Assembly (NCBI RefSeq): GCF_023509015.1
Contig: NZ_CP094975.1
Coordinates: 6,317,501-6,381,500, forward strand
Reading direction: 5' to 3'
DNA: 64,000 nucleotides
From: Pseudomonas abieticivorans
GTDB lineage: Bacteria > Pseudomonadota > Gammaproteobacteria > Pseudomonadales > Pseudomonadaceae
The stretch's first letter is position 1. Each line of letters begins with the position of its first letter. Below, one piece after another: positions 1 to 8,877 of this stretch. A program made the position numbers and the translations under genes. A model generated the notes under the pieces. The model did no database searches. It was not told the DNA's origin and saw only the letters and a program-made list of their open reading frames with translations.

Positions 1-611
1 TGGTGGTGGCCGGCTACGACCTGGGCGCCCAGACCGCCGCAGCCCTGGCCGGCGAGCACGCACCGGACAAAGCCCGCGCCGTCACCTGGAAGCCCCAAGC
101 GGCAATTTTGCTGAGCCCCTATGTACCGGGCGGGGCCGACCCTGCGCGCTTTGCGCAGATCGACACACCGCTGCTGAGCGTGACCGGGCCACAGGATGAA
201 GACACCTTCAGCTGGGTGGCCACGGCGCGCCAACGCCTGGCGCTGTACCAGAACCTCAGCGTGCCTGGCAGCTATCAGTTGACCCTGGATGAGGCGAACC
301 ACAAAGGCCTGTCAGGCACGATTGCCAAGGCTGAAGGCGGCAAGGGCAGCAAGCCTGAGCGACCCAAGGGCGATGGCCCGCAAGGGGGCGGCCCCGGTGG
401 CCCCGGTGGCGAGGGGGGCGAGCGCCACCGCGACAAAACTGACAAGGCACCCACCGAACCAATGTTCGACCGCCGCCAGGCCGCCAGCGTCGCGGCCGTG
501 AGCACCGCCTTCCTCGACGCCACGGTCAAGCACTCGGCACCAGCGCAGCAGTGGCTGACGCAACAGGCACCGCAGTGGTTGGGGACGGATAATCGCTTGG
601 TGCATAAATAA
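1..611 (+). CDS. Alpha/beta hydrolase, 5' end outside window
   Basis: The reading frame is open from the window edge, so the N-terminus is missing; about 202 residues are visible. GYDLGAQ near the visible start is placed like a nucleophile elbow (G-x-Nuc-x-G), and EANHKG further on fits the catalytic His of an alpha/beta hydrolase. The elbow has Asp rather than Ser, as in dehalogenase or epoxide-hydrolase type enzymes. A low-complexity Gly/Pro/Lys-rich insert of about 35 residues follows the His and precedes a C-terminal helix, so it is probably a surface loop. Substrate unknown. The family assignment is moderate because the N-terminal half cannot be seen. Confidence 0.6.
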   Translation, partial: VVAGYDLGAQTAAALAGEHAPDKARAVTWKPQAAILLSPYVPGGADPARFAQIDTPLLSVTGPQDEDTFSWVATARQRLALYQNLSVPGSYQLTLDEANHKGLSGTIAKAEGGKGSKPERPKGDGPQGGGPGGPGGEGGERHRDKTDKAPTEPMFDRRQAASVAAVSTAFLDATVKHSAPAQQWLTQQAPQWLGTDNRLVHK

Positions 612-626
612 CCCGCGACACCGCGA

Positions 627-935
627 TCAGCGCCGGCGGCGGTACACGCGCCGGTGCAACTGCGCGATGGCCGCGCACGGCACGATCACGCCCAGCAGTA
701 TCTGGGCCCAGAATAGCAACGTGGAATCGTAGACGCCCATCAAGTCGCCCGTCAGCAACACGGCAAAGGCCGGTATGCCCACGCCAGGGATCATCAGCGG
801 GTGAAAGCGCAACAGCTTGAAATAAGCGCCCACCGGGCTGAACACGCACAAAAGCCACAGGTAGGTCCAGGCAACGATCATCACCATGTACAGGCCAAGG
901 TGCAGCAGATCGCCAAACAACCCATTCCCGTGCAT
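627..935 (-). CDS. Small integral membrane protein of unknown function
   Basis: This 102-residue protein is mostly hydrophobic, with about three predicted membrane segments (residues about 12-32, 46-66 and 73-93) and a basic C-terminal tail ending in RRVYRRRR, which by the positive-inside rule should be cytoplasmic. The ATG at 935 is preceded by GGGAGG (AACCAGGGAGGTTGAAATG). It converges with the hydrolase gene, with 15 bp between stop codons. No family is recognised. It is probably an inner-membrane protein of the small conserved hypothetical type common in Pseudomonas. Confidence 0.6.
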   Translation of the reverse strand: MHGNGLFGDLLHLGLYMVMIVAWTYLWLLCVFSPVGAYFKLLRFHPLMIPGVGIPAFAVLLTGDLMGVYDSTLLFWAQILLGVIVPCAAIAQLHRRVYRRRR

Positions 936-1064
936 TTCAACCTCCCTGGTTTCTGACTGGGCCGTATCCCTGTAACCTCAAGTATTACTCTATTTGCGTG
1001 GTATTCAAAGCATAAACAAGGGCTTATGGCGCAGCATCACGTCAAAAGCCCGATGTTCGCGCAT

Positions 1065-1286
1065 TTATTGATGCACGTTCTGTACCGCCAGCCCCTCACG
1101 GGCCGCCTCGACCGCAGCCTTGTGGCTGGCGACCTGGGTATCGGCGTGCTCCTGATTGTAATCGGTCATGGCCAGGGTGCGCGCCGCGTTCATGTTCGAC
1201 ACCACGCGGTCGCCGCCATCACTGGCCATCGCTGCCACGGAGCCGGTCATCAGTGTTGCCATCAACAGTGCATTAAGCGCTTTCAT
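1065..1286 (-). CDS. Small exported protein of unknown function
   Basis: The product is 73 residues. It starts with a clear Sec signal peptide (MKALNALLMATLMTGSVAAM) with likely cleavage after AMA, leaving a mature peptide of about 48 residues that is mostly polar, helical and rich in Ala, Glu and His. The start at 1286 is chosen over longer versions because GGAG sits about 9 nt upstream and the signal peptide begins there. It is expected in the periplasm. No family is recognised. The 311-bp gap to the next gene holds both divergent promoters. Confidence 0.65.
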   Translation of the reverse strand: MKALNALLMATLMTGSVAAMASDGGDRVVSNMNAARTLAMTDYNQEHADTQVASHKAAVEAAREGLAVQNVHQ

Positions 1287-1597
1287 ATATAAGTACTCCA
1301 TCGCATTCAAATAAGTTCCCGCTGGTATAACGGGCAGAGCGTTGTGCTCTGGGCTCAGTTTGCTACAGCCCATCTGACCCGCACTTCGTCAACTGATGAA
1401 CTTTTTGACACACACATTTGCTTTGCCATTCATGTTCTAAAATGCACGATGCCACTCGCAATGAACCTGCAAATTTTTCACATCGTTTTCACCGCTCACC
1501 CACCAGCCCTGCCCTACATTGCCCGCCATGAAGTTCATACGTCTCGACACTTGCCTTGCAGTCTTTGAGACACACTCGCTATTACAAGGATTTCAAC
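1287..1597. other. Divergent intergenic region, no gene seen
   Basis: This 311-bp region separates the small exported protein gene (minus strand) from the histidine phosphatase gene (plus strand). It is lower in GC than the flanks, as expected for two promoters, but no operator or PmrA-type box could be identified with confidence. Short ORFs in it lack ribosome binding sites and recognisable products. Confidence 0.5.
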
Positions 1598-2323
1598 ATG
1601 GGCACCCCTCGAGACGAACCAGGCGCAGCCACTGCGCGACCCTCGCCCGCCTACGGCATGTTCAGAAAAGTCGCACTGTTTTCCATGGCCATCCTGGTAC
1701 CGGTACTGGTCACCGGCTTTGTCGCCTGGCCACGCTCCCCCGTGGATCTGGGCAAAGCCGACAACATGCAAAGCTCTGGCCTGTATGCCGCCTGGGCCGC
1801 TGGCGAGGTGGCGGTCCTGGTGCGCCATGCCGAGCGCTGCGACCGTTCCAGCAACCCGTGCCTGGACGACAAGAACGGCATCACCGAGGTTGGCCGGCAG
1901 GTTTCCCAGCAGGTGGGCCAAGCATTCGCCACACTGGGCCTTGGTAATACCGACCTGATCACCAGCCCCCTGGTGCGCACCGTGCAAACCGCCCAATACA
2001 TGTTTGGCAAACCGATCACCGTGCAAGACTGGGTGTACAACTGCGACACCCGCCTGCTAGCCGATATACAGCAACACAAGGTGGCCCAGCGCAACCTGCT
2101 GCTGGTCACCCACAGCGGGTGCATTTCCAACCTGGAAAGCCAGCTGGACTTCCCCCACGCCCGTGCCGCCGACTACACCAGCGCGCTGTTTATCGTTGTG
2201 GGCGCAGGTGGCAAGGCCAAGGTGCTGGGCACGCTGAACGCCGAAGAATGGGCAGGGGTTTTGGCCAAGCGCGCGGCGACCCTCAAGGTCACCCACGCCG
2301 ACAAGGCCACGCTGAAGATGTGA
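1598..2323 (+). CDS. Ais-like histidine phosphatase family protein, membrane-anchored
   Basis: The product is 241 residues with an N-terminal membrane segment (about residues 22-43 of this start), then a histidine phosphatase domain. LVRHAERCD carries the RHxE/R-type catalytic His, SPLVRTVQTA the second arginine, and LVTHSGCI the second catalytic His. This layout matches Ais/PmrG-type proteins, which remove phosphate from LPS core heptose on the periplasmic side. ATG 1598 has AAGGA 7 nt upstream, so it is preferred over the upstream in-frame ATG. An arnT homologue starts 194 bp downstream, which supports a role in LPS charge modification. Specific substrate is inferred. Confidence 0.75.
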   Translation: MGTPRDEPGAATARPSPAYGMFRKVALFSMAILVPVLVTGFVAWPRSPVDLGKADNMQSSGLYAAWAAGEVAVLVRHAERCDRSSNPCLDDKNGITEVGRQVSQQVGQAFATLGLGNTDLITSPLVRTVQTAQYMFGKPITVQDWVYNCDTRLLADIQQHKVAQRNLLLVTHSGCISNLESQLDFPHARAADYTSALFIVVGAGGKAKVLGTLNAEEWAGVLAKRAATLKVTHADKATLKM

Positions 2324-2517
2324 GGGACGTTCAGCAAGTATTCATGAAACTTCTGTCACACTGAAATTATTCATCATTGACTTTGTGTGCTGCCCCAGCG
2401 GCCACTGCCAAAGTTACATCTGGTATTAAAACTTCACTTTGCCTTCCAAAGTGTGAAGTACTGTTGCGCGCATTTTTTACCAACTTCAACCTTCGATACT
2501 CCGCGTCAAGGACTGCC

Positions 2518-4224
2518 ATGAGCCCACTATCTGAGACTTTGCGTCGCCCACGTGGCGTGACTGCAGGCATACAACGCAGCGTTGCAAGTTGGGCGTTACC
2601 GACGTTGTTACTGGCTTTCTTCATGTTTTACCTATTGCCCACGTTTTTCCACGGCTTGTGGATACCCGATGAAACCCGCTATGCCCAGGTCAGCCAGGAA
2701 ATGCTGTTGACCGGCAACTGGGCTGCGCCACATTTCATGGGCCTGCGCTATTTCGAAAAACCAGCCGGTGGCTATTGGCTGATCGCCATCGGCCAGGCCA
2801 TTTTCGGCCAGAACCTGTTCGGCGTGCGCATCGCCTCGGCGCTCAGCCTGGGCCTGAGCGTGGCTCTGGCCTACCTGATGGCGCAGCGCCTATGGCGCGA
2901 TCAGCGCAAGAGTTTCACCTGTGCCGCGCTGTACATGAGCTTTGGCCTGATCGCCGGGCAAGCGGTGTATGCCAACCTGGACCCGCAGTTCACCCTGTGG
3001 GTCAACCTCAGCCTGATCGCCTTGTGGTTTGCCCTGGGCAGCGCCACCCGTCGCGCCCGCCTGTTGTCCTGGGCGCTGCTGGGGGTTGCTTGTGGCATGG
3101 GGTTCCTGACCAAGGGCTTCCTGGCGTTCCTGCTGCCGGTGCTGATTGCCTTGCCCTGGATGATCTGGCAGCGGCGCGTTGGCGAACTGCTTCGCTACGG
3201 GCCGCTGGCCATCGTCATGGCGGTGCTGGTGGCGCTGCCCTGGGCCTTGACCGTGCACCTGCGCGAACCCGACTTCTGGCGGTTTTTCTTCTGGCATGAA
3301 CACATTCGTCGCTTTGCCGGCGATGATGCCCAGCACGCCCGCCCCTTCTGGTTCTACGTGCCGCTGCTGGTCGTTTCCAGCCTGCCATGGGCGCTGTTGC
3401 TGATCTCAAGCGCCAAGCTTGCCTGGCAGCAGCGCGTGCAGCCCAAAACCGCCTTCCTGCTGATGTGGCTGCTGCTGCCCCTGGCCTTTTTCAGCCTGAG
3501 CAAAGGCAAGTTGCCCACCTACATCATGCCGTGCCTGCTGCCCTTGGCCCTGCTGATGGGGCAGGCATTGATCGACGCCCTGGAGCGTGGTCGCACCACC
3601 CTGTTGCGCGGCAACGCAGTGCTCAACCTGGGCATCGGCGTGCTCGCCCTGGCGGCACTGGCGTTCCTGCAACTGAAGAAACACCCGGTGTACCTCAACG
3701 AACCGCTGCACTTGACGCTGCTGGTGCTGGGCCTGGTTGCCTGGGTAGTCGCCAATGGCGTGGCAGTGTTCAAGCCCATGCGCTACTGGCTGGCGCCAGC
3801 CTTGGGCATGTTGATCCTGGTGGGGCTTTTGCCTTCGGCGATGCCCAACAGCATCGTCGACAATAAAATGCCCGACGTGTTCATCGCCGCCCATAGCCAG
3901 GAGTTGGCCCAGGCCCATACGCTGCTGAGCAACGAACTGGGCGCGGCGTCGGCCCTGGCCTGGCATACCAAAAACCCGCAAGTGGCGCTGTACAACACCG
4001 CGGGCGAAACCAAATACGGCCTGGGCTTTGATGATGCCAAGGACCGCCAGGTAAGCCTGGACGACATTGGCGCCTGGATGGCCCAGGCACGCCAGAAAGG
4101 CTCGGTGGGTGTGGTGATGCGGGTCAAGAGCCCGGAAGAGCAACACGAAATCGACCTGTTGCCCAAGGATGGCAAGCGCTACCAGCAGGGCAACGTGATG
4201 ATTTTCGTGTTTGACCCGACCTGA
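2518..4224 (+). CDS. arnT: ArnT-type aminoarabinose/lipid A glycosyltransferase (GT83)
   Basis: The product is 568 residues, the usual ArnT length. It is a polytopic inner-membrane enzyme with a large C-terminal periplasmic domain. [15 protein letters not shown] at about residues 49-63 is the conserved first periplasmic loop with the catalytic Asp/Glu, and [10 protein letters not shown] at about 78-87 is the second conserved motif. ArnT transfers 4-amino-4-deoxy-L-arabinose from undecaprenyl phosphate to lipid A, lowering polymyxin binding. The ATG at 2518 has AAGGA 5 nt upstream; a longer frame from 2377 lacks this. No arnBCADEF genes are near, so the donor would be made elsewhere, or this copy may use another sugar. 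Confidence 0.85.
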   Translation: MSPLSETLRRPRGVTAGIQRSVASWALPTLLLAFFMFYLLPTFFHGLWIPDETRYAQVSQEMLLTGNWAAPHFMGLRYFEKPAGGYWLIAIGQAIFGQNLFGVRIASALSLGLSVALAYLMAQRLWRDQRKSFTCAALYMSFGLIAGQAVYANLDPQFTLWVNLSLIALWFALGSATRRARLLSWALLGVACGMGFLTKGFLAFLLPVLIALPWMIWQRRVGELLRYGPLAIVMAVLVALPWALTVHLREPDFWRFFFWHEHIRRFAGDDAQHARPFWFYVPLLVVSSLPWALLLISSAKLAWQQRVQPKTAFLLMWLLLPLAFFSLSKGKLPTYIMPCLLPLALLMGQALIDALERGRTTLLRGNAVLNLGIGVLALAALAFLQLKKHPVYLNEPLHLTLLVLGLVAWVVANGVAVFKPMRYWLAPALGMLILVGLLPSAMPNSIVDNKMPDVFIAAHSQELAQAHTLLSNELGAASALAWHTKNPQVALYNTAGETKYGLGFDDAKDRQVSLDDIGAWMAQARQKGSVGVVMRVKSPEEQHEIDLLPKDGKRYQQGNVMIFVFDPT

Positions 4225-4227
4225 CGT

Positions 4228-5100
4228 TCAGCCCAGCCACTGCACCACGATGGCTGCCGCCGCGGCAATCACGTCGCTGCGGTACTCACCTTGCTTGTCA
4301 TGCCGGGTGGTGTACACCGCCAACACCAACGGCGCCCGGCCTGGCGGCCAGATCACTGCCAGGTCGTTGGCACTGCCATAGTCGCCAGAACCGGTCTTGT
4401 CGCCCACGCCCCAGCCTGCCGGCACGCCCGCGCGAATCCGCGTAGCCCCCGTGGTGTTGCCCTTTAGCCACTCACATAACTGCACGCGTTGCGCCCTTGC
4501 CAGGCCATCGCCCACGGCCAAATGCCGTAGGGCGCGCGCCATGTCCTGCGGCGCAACGGTGTCGCGCAGGTCACCGGGGATGGCGCTGTTGAGGGCCGTT
4601 TCCCAGCGGTCGAGGCGAAAGCTCGGCGCGCCGTTGCCGTGGGCAAAGTCGTTCACGGCTGCAAGGCCGCCCACGTGCTTGATCAGTACATTGGCAGCGG
4701 TGTTGTCGCTGTACTGCAGGGCTGCGGCACACAGGTCGGCCACCGTCATGCCGTCGCCGACATGCTTTTCGCTGACAGGGGAGTAATTGACCACCTCGCT
4801 TTGGCTATACCGCAGGCGCTGTTGCAACAGGTCGCGGTCTTGCTCACTGCGTTTCAAGATGGCCGAGGCCAACAGCAACTTGAACGTGCTGCAAAACGCA
4901 AAGCGCTCTTGAGCACGGTAAGCCAGTTGCCGACCGGTGGCCGTATCGAGGGCAAAAACACCCAGGCGACCGCCCAAGGTGGTTTCAAGTTGCGCAAAGC
5001 GGGCCTGCCAAGGCTCTGCGGCCTGCGCCCAGGTGGGGCAAACAGCGAGCACTGGCAGCGCGGCGATGGATTTCAGAAGGCTACGGCGGCTTGCACTCAA
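4228..5100 (-). CDS. Class A serine beta-lactamase with Tat-type signal
   Basis: All class A motifs are intact in the 290-residue product: STFK at 71-74, SDN at 131-133, the omega-loop Glu and Asn in WETALN (E167, N171), and KTG at 235-237. The residues around KTG (KTGSGDYG) and the Cys just before the catalytic Ser resemble CTX-M/OXY-type enzymes rather than TEM. The N-terminus MSASRRSLLKS with a hydrophobic stretch ending TWAQA is a twin-arginine signal, so the folded enzyme goes to the periplasm. The start codon is TTG, 1 nt after the stop of the upstream EAL gene, so translation is probably coupled. The nearby ATG is out of frame. No ampR gene is adjacent. Confidence 0.9.
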   Translation of the reverse strand: MSASRRSLLKSIAALPVLAVCPTWAQAAEPWQARFAQLETTLGGRLGVFALDTATGRQLAYRAQERFAFCSTFKLLLASAILKRSEQDRDLLQQRLRYSQSEVVNYSPVSEKHVGDGMTVADLCAAALQYSDNTAANVLIKHVGGLAAVNDFAHGNGAPSFRLDRWETALNSAIPGDLRDTVAPQDMARALRHLAVGDGLARAQRVQLCEWLKGNTTGATRIRAGVPAGWGVGDKTGSGDYGSANDLAVIWPPGRAPLVLAVYTTRHDKQGEYRSDVIAAAAAIVVQWLG

Positions 5101-5101
5101 C

Positions 5102-6334
5102 TCATGTCACCAGGCTTGCGGCAGTCAATTGTTGAGCATCGGCCAATGTCATCGGCCGCCCCAGCAGGTAGCCCTGCACCTTGGAGGCACCCAGCGAGCG
5201 CAGCGCCTCAAGTTCGGACTCGGTCTCCACGCCTTCGGCCACCACCGTGCTGCCGGTTTGCGCGGCAAAGGCAATGATCGCCGAGGCCATGGCCCGTAGC
5301 TTGGAGTCGCGATCGATGCCCCGGGTAAGGCTCATGTCCAGCTTGATCATGTCGGGGTTGAGCAACAGGATATGGCGCATGCTGGCATAGCCGGCACCGG
5401 CGTCGTCGATCGCCAGTTGCACGCCGCTGCGGCGCAGGCCTTCCAGGGAATGCTGCAAGCGCACGTAATCGGACACCACCGCATGCTCGGTGATTTCCAG
5501 CACCAGCCGATTGACCGGGTGGCCTTGCAGCAGGGCGTCCAGGCGGCCACTGAAGATCAGCTGCGGCGAGCAGTTCAGCGTCATGTAGGTGTGCGCCGGC
5601 AACGTCGCCAGGCCAATCAGCGCCTGCTCGATGGCCCGGCACTCCAGGTCAACCCCAAGGCCGGCTTCGGCAGCGTCTTCAAACCATTTGTCGGGGCTGC
5701 GCATGGGTTCGCTGGTAAAGCGCGACAGGCACTCCCAGCCCGACACCGCCAAGGTGCGGGCATCGAAGATCGGCTGGTAGACGATGGCCGGCTGAGCGCT
5801 GCCCAGTACCTCGGAAATGCGCCGGTGCTTGCGCACCCGATCCTGAACCCGGCGCAAGTCGCTTTCGATCTGGTCGGTGATCAGCTCGGCGAACACCTTC
5901 ATCACCTGCATGTCGCGCTCACTAAGGCTGCTGTCGGCCTGGTAGCCAAAACAGCAGAACGTGCCGTAGAGGTTGCCGTTGCTCAGGTAGATCGGCACGC
6001 TCATGTGCGAACCGATGGGCAGCGCCACGGTTTCCGGCAGGCTCATGGCCAACGGCACGTCGGCGGTATTGGCGATCAACCCCGGCAGGCGGCCGTCCAC
6101 CACACGCTGGCAGTAGCCGACGTCCAGCGACAACACGTCACCCTGTTTGATGGGCGAAGGGTCGGCCGCGTCCACGTGGGTGAACACGCGGTCTTGGGCA
6201 CGAAAATGGGAAACGAAGGCAACATCCATCTTCAGGTGCTTGCGCAAGGCATTCAGCACGCGCTCGATGGTGCCGCTCTCGGAAAAGGCCTGGGCCTTGA
6301 GACCAATCAGGTCGGAAAATTCTGCGGCTGACAT
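5102..6334 (-). CDS. GAF-EAL cyclic-di-GMP phosphodiesterase-like protein
   Basis: The product is 410 residues: an N-terminal GAF domain (about 15-160), a linker helix, then an EAL domain (about 180-405). The signature is ECL (201-203) instead of EAL, but metal and catalytic positions are kept: E201, N254, E280 in LEITE, D310-D311, K331, E367 and Q387. It may therefore still cleave c-di-GMP. No membrane segment is seen, so it should be cytoplasmic with the GAF domain sensing a small ligand or redox state. The start at 6334 is preceded by AGGAGG. The beta-lactamase gene follows after 1 nt, an unusual pairing. Confidence 0.85.
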   Translation of the reverse strand: MSAAEFSDLIGLKAQAFSESGTIERVLNALRKHLKMDVAFVSHFRAQDRVFTHVDAADPSPIKQGDVLSLDVGYCQRVVDGRLPGLIANTADVPLAMSLPETVALPIGSHMSVPIYLSNGNLYGTFCCFGYQADSSLSERDMQVMKVFAELITDQIESDLRRVQDRVRKHRRISEVLGSAQPAIVYQPIFDARTLAVSGWECLSRFTSEPMRSPDKWFEDAAEAGLGVDLECRAIEQALIGLATLPAHTYMTLNCSPQLIFSGRLDALLQGHPVNRLVLEITEHAVVSDYVRLQHSLEGLRRSGVQLAIDDAGAGYASMRHILLLNPDMIKLDMSLTRGIDRDSKLRAMASAIIAFAAQTGSTVVAEGVETESELEALRSLGASKVQGYLLGRPMTLADAQQLTAASLVT

Positions 6335-6519
6335 TCCTTTCGCCTCCTGGATCCAGCATTGTGCGAAAGCTTAAGCACTTTTACCCCTGCCTGCCCACTG
6401 GCACGTGTCATTTCTGTGGATTTTCAGACACTTTTCAGACAAAAAGAACCGGCCATGCGATTGAACATGTTTCATTCGCAGGCGCCTAACGTATTCCTGC
6501 CCGTACAAAGGACCTGACC

Positions 6520-7146
6520 ATGCTGATCGTCCACCACCTGAACAACTCGCGCTCGCAACGAATTCTGTGGCTGCTGGAGGAATTGTCGATCCCTTATGCG
6601 CTGCAGACCTACCAGCGCAACCCCCAGACCAACCTGGCGCCGCCCGAACTCAAAGCGATCAATGCACTGGGCAAGTCGCCGGTGTTGCAAGACGGCGAGC
6701 GCACGCTGATCGAATCGGCGGCAATCATCGACTACGTCATCCGCCGCCATGGGCAGGGTGCCCTGCAACCTGGGCCTGGCAGCGACGCCTATGATGACTA
6801 CGTGCAATGGCTGCATTTTGCCGAGGGCTCGGCCATGCTGCCGCTGATGCTCAACCTCTACGTCGGCCGCCTGGGCCCGGCCGGTGCCCCGCTGCAGCCG
6901 CGCATCGACTCGGAGGTGGCCAATTACCTGGGCTACCTGGACACCGCCCTGAGCAACCGCGACTACTTGCTGGGCGATGAACTGAGCGCGGCGGATATCC
7001 AGATGAGTTTCATTGGCGAAATTGCCCGGGCTCAGGGCAAACTGGGCCCCTACCCTCACCTTGCGGCGTGGGTCAAACGGTTGCAGGCGCGCCCTGCCTA
7101 CCAGGCGGCGCTGAAAAAGGGCGGGCCGTACAGTTTTGCCGCCTAA
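6520..7146 (+). CDS. Glutathione S-transferase family protein
   Basis: The product is 208 residues with the usual two-domain GST layout: an N-terminal thioredoxin-like domain (1-80) in which NNSRSQRILWLLEEL is the glutathione-site helix, LGKSPVL gives the cis-Pro loop, and ESAAIIDYV is the G-site ESxAI motif; then an all-helical domain with the N-capping sequence LLGDELSAADIQM. It probably conjugates or reduces electrophiles with glutathione in the cytoplasm. AAGGA precedes ATG 6520. A hydroxyacid dehydrogenase gene follows 25 bp downstream on the same strand and may be co-transcribed. Substrate cannot be told from sequence. Confidence 0.85.
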   Translation: MLIVHHLNNSRSQRILWLLEELSIPYALQTYQRNPQTNLAPPELKAINALGKSPVLQDGERTLIESAAIIDYVIRRHGQGALQPGPGSDAYDDYVQWLHFAEGSAMLPLMLNLYVGRLGPAGAPLQPRIDSEVANYLGYLDTALSNRDYLLGDELSAADIQMSFIGEIARAQGKLGPYPHLAAWVKRLQARPAYQAALKKGGPYSFAA

Positions 7147-7171
7147 GCGTTGAACTCACCGGAGCGTTGCG

Positions 7172-8113
7172 ATGGCCATCCCGTTGTTGGTGCTGATCGA
7201 ACTGGCGCCTGAAGCCTTGGCGCAACTGACGGGCGCAGGCTTTGCACTGCACCTGGCCACCACCCGCGCTGCACGGGAGGCGACGATCAAGGCGCAGGGC
7301 GCGCAGATCAGCGCCGTGCTGACCAACGGTTCGACCGGCCTTGCGGCCGCCGAGATGGTGGCCATGGCGCAGTTGGAAATCATCTGCGCCATGGGCGCAG
7401 GCTTCGAGCAGATTGACGTGCATGCCGCCCAGGCCCGTGGCGTCGTCGTCACCCATGGCCCGGGCACCAACGACGCCAGCGTGGCCGACCACGCCATGAC
7501 CCTGTTGATGTCGGCGGCCCGGGGCATTCCCCAGGCCGACGCCGCGGTGCGCCGTGGCGAGTGGAATGGCGCGCGGCAACCGCGCCCGATGATTTCCGGC
7601 AAGCGCCTGGGCATCCTGGGGTTGGGCAACATCGGCCAGCAGATCGCCCGTCGCGGTGCACAGGGGTTTGATATGGCGGTGGCCTATCACAACCGCTTGC
7701 CGGTAGAAGGCTGCCATTACCGCTACTGCCCCACCCTGGTGGAACTGGCCCAGTGGTGCGACTTTCTGGTGGTGGCCACGCCCGGTGGCACAGGCACCCG
7801 GCACTTGATCGATGCCAGCGTGCTGCGCGCGTTGGGGCCCGAAGGGTTTTTGATCAATATCGCGCGCGGCAGCGTGGTGGATACCCAGGCGCTGATTGCG
7901 GCCTTGCAGCGCAAGGAAATGGCGGGGGCAGCGTTGGATGTGGTCGAGGGTGAGCCTGACATCCCGACCGAGCTTAAGGCACTGAACAACGTGATCCTGA
8001 CCCCGCACATCGCCGGCCGTTCGCCGGAGGCGGTGGCGGCGACGCTGCGCCTGGTGCTGGACAACCTGGCGGCGCATTTCGCCGGGCAACCGGTGCTGAC
8101 ACCGGTGCCTTGA
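7172..8113 (+). CDS. D-2-hydroxyacid dehydrogenase, NAD(P)-dependent
   Basis: The product is 313 residues of the D-isomer-specific 2-hydroxyacid dehydrogenase family. ILGLGNIGQQIARR is the Rossmann GxGxxG motif. The catalytic triad residues are visible as Arg in NIARGSVVD, Glu in VVEGEPD and His in LTPHIAG. Such enzymes interconvert 2-oxo and 2-hydroxy acids such as glyoxylate or hydroxypyruvate. It lies 25 bp after the GST gene and converges with puuR. Two more paralogues lie near 40.8-42.7 kb. The exact substrate is not deducible. Confidence 0.85.
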   Translation: MAIPLLVLIELAPEALAQLTGAGFALHLATTRAAREATIKAQGAQISAVLTNGSTGLAAAEMVAMAQLEIICAMGAGFEQIDVHAAQARGVVVTHGPGTNDASVADHAMTLLMSAARGIPQADAAVRRGEWNGARQPRPMISGKRLGILGLGNIGQQIARRGAQGFDMAVAYHNRLPVEGCHYRYCPTLVELAQWCDFLVVATPGGTGTRHLIDASVLRALGPEGFLINIARGSVVDTQALIAALQRKEMAGAALDVVEGEPDIPTELKALNNVILTPHIAGRSPEAVAATLRLVLDNLAAHFAGQPVLTPVP

Positions 8114-8140
8114 TAGATCACGAAAAGAACAGCGCCGGGC

Positions 8141-8689
8141 TTAGAAGTTCGCCGGGGTATTGGCGCTGATGATCTCGGCCTCGTCCTGGCCGATGTTCTG
8201 GAACCGGTGCGCCAAGGTGGTCGGGAAGTAATACCCATCGCCCGCGTTCAGAATGTTCACCTGGCCATCGATGGTCAGCTCGATGGTACCGCGCGTGACC
8301 AACCCGCACTCCTCGCCTTCGCTGTGCACGATCGGCTCTTCGCCGGAGCTTGCGCCGGGGGCGTATTGCTCGCGCAAAAAGCGCATCTGCCGGCCGGGCA
8401 CAGTGGCGCCCACCAACAGCAGGCGCAGGCCATGACGGCCCAGGTCAGGCTGCTCGGCGCTACGGAAAATATAGCTTTCTTCGCGGGGCGGTTCGTCGAA
8501 GGTGAAGAAATCCGCCAGCGACATGGGTATGCCTTCGAGCAGCTTTTTCAGGGAGCTGACCGAGGGGCTGACGCGGTTCTGTTCGATAAGGGAAATGGTG
8601 GCATTGGTGACGCCGCTGCGCCTGGCCAGCTCACGCTGGGAAAGCTGGTAGCTTTCGCGCACTAGTTTGAGTCGAGTCCCCGTGTCCAT
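8141..8689 (-). CDS. puuR: PuuR-like XRE/cupin regulator of putrescine genes
   Basis: The product is 182 residues: an N-terminal helix-turn-helix (about 1-60, with LSQRELARRSGVTNATISL) and a C-terminal cupin domain (about 105-180, with HSEGEECGLV and DGYYFPTTLAHRF). This is the architecture of PuuR, the putrescine-responsive repressor of puu genes. ATG 8689 has AAGG upstream and begins just before the HTH; longer frames run into the REP element. The gene is on the same strand as, and downstream of, puuB, separated from it by a REP pair, so it may have its own promoter. Confidence 0.85.
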   Translation of the reverse strand: MDTGTRLKLVRESYQLSQRELARRSGVTNATISLIEQNRVSPSVSSLKKLLEGIPMSLADFFTFDEPPREESYIFRSAEQPDLGRHGLRLLLVGATVPGRQMRFLREQYAPGASSGEEPIVHSEGEECGLVTRGTIELTIDGQVNILNAGDGYYFPTTLAHRFQNIGQDEAEIISANTPANF

Positions 8690-8776
8690 GTCAGCCTTAT
8701 ATGAAAAATACTCAATGGGATTTTTAGCGTTGAGTATTAAATCATGTTTGATCCGGCACGTGGGTTTTGGCCCCGG

Positions 8777-8861
8777 TGTAGGAGCGCATTTATCCGCGAA
8801 GATCGCCACGGTATGGCTGGATGACCGTGTTGTTCTTTTCGCGGATAAATCCGCTCCGACA
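8777..8861. repeat. REP palindrome pair
   Basis: Two REP arms face each other: GTAGGAGCGCATTTATCCG on the left and the inverted TTCGCGGATAAATCCGCTCC on the right, about 40 bp apart. It lies between puuB and puuR and may act as an mRNA-stabilising or transcription-attenuating element between the two genes. Confidence 0.85.
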
Positions 8862-8877
8862 GCAGGCTCGCCGCGGT

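Noticed and set aside
2377..2517. Longer arnT start at 2377
   Set aside because: The extra 47 residues have no membrane or family character, while ATG 2518 has a good ribosome binding site and gives the normal family length.
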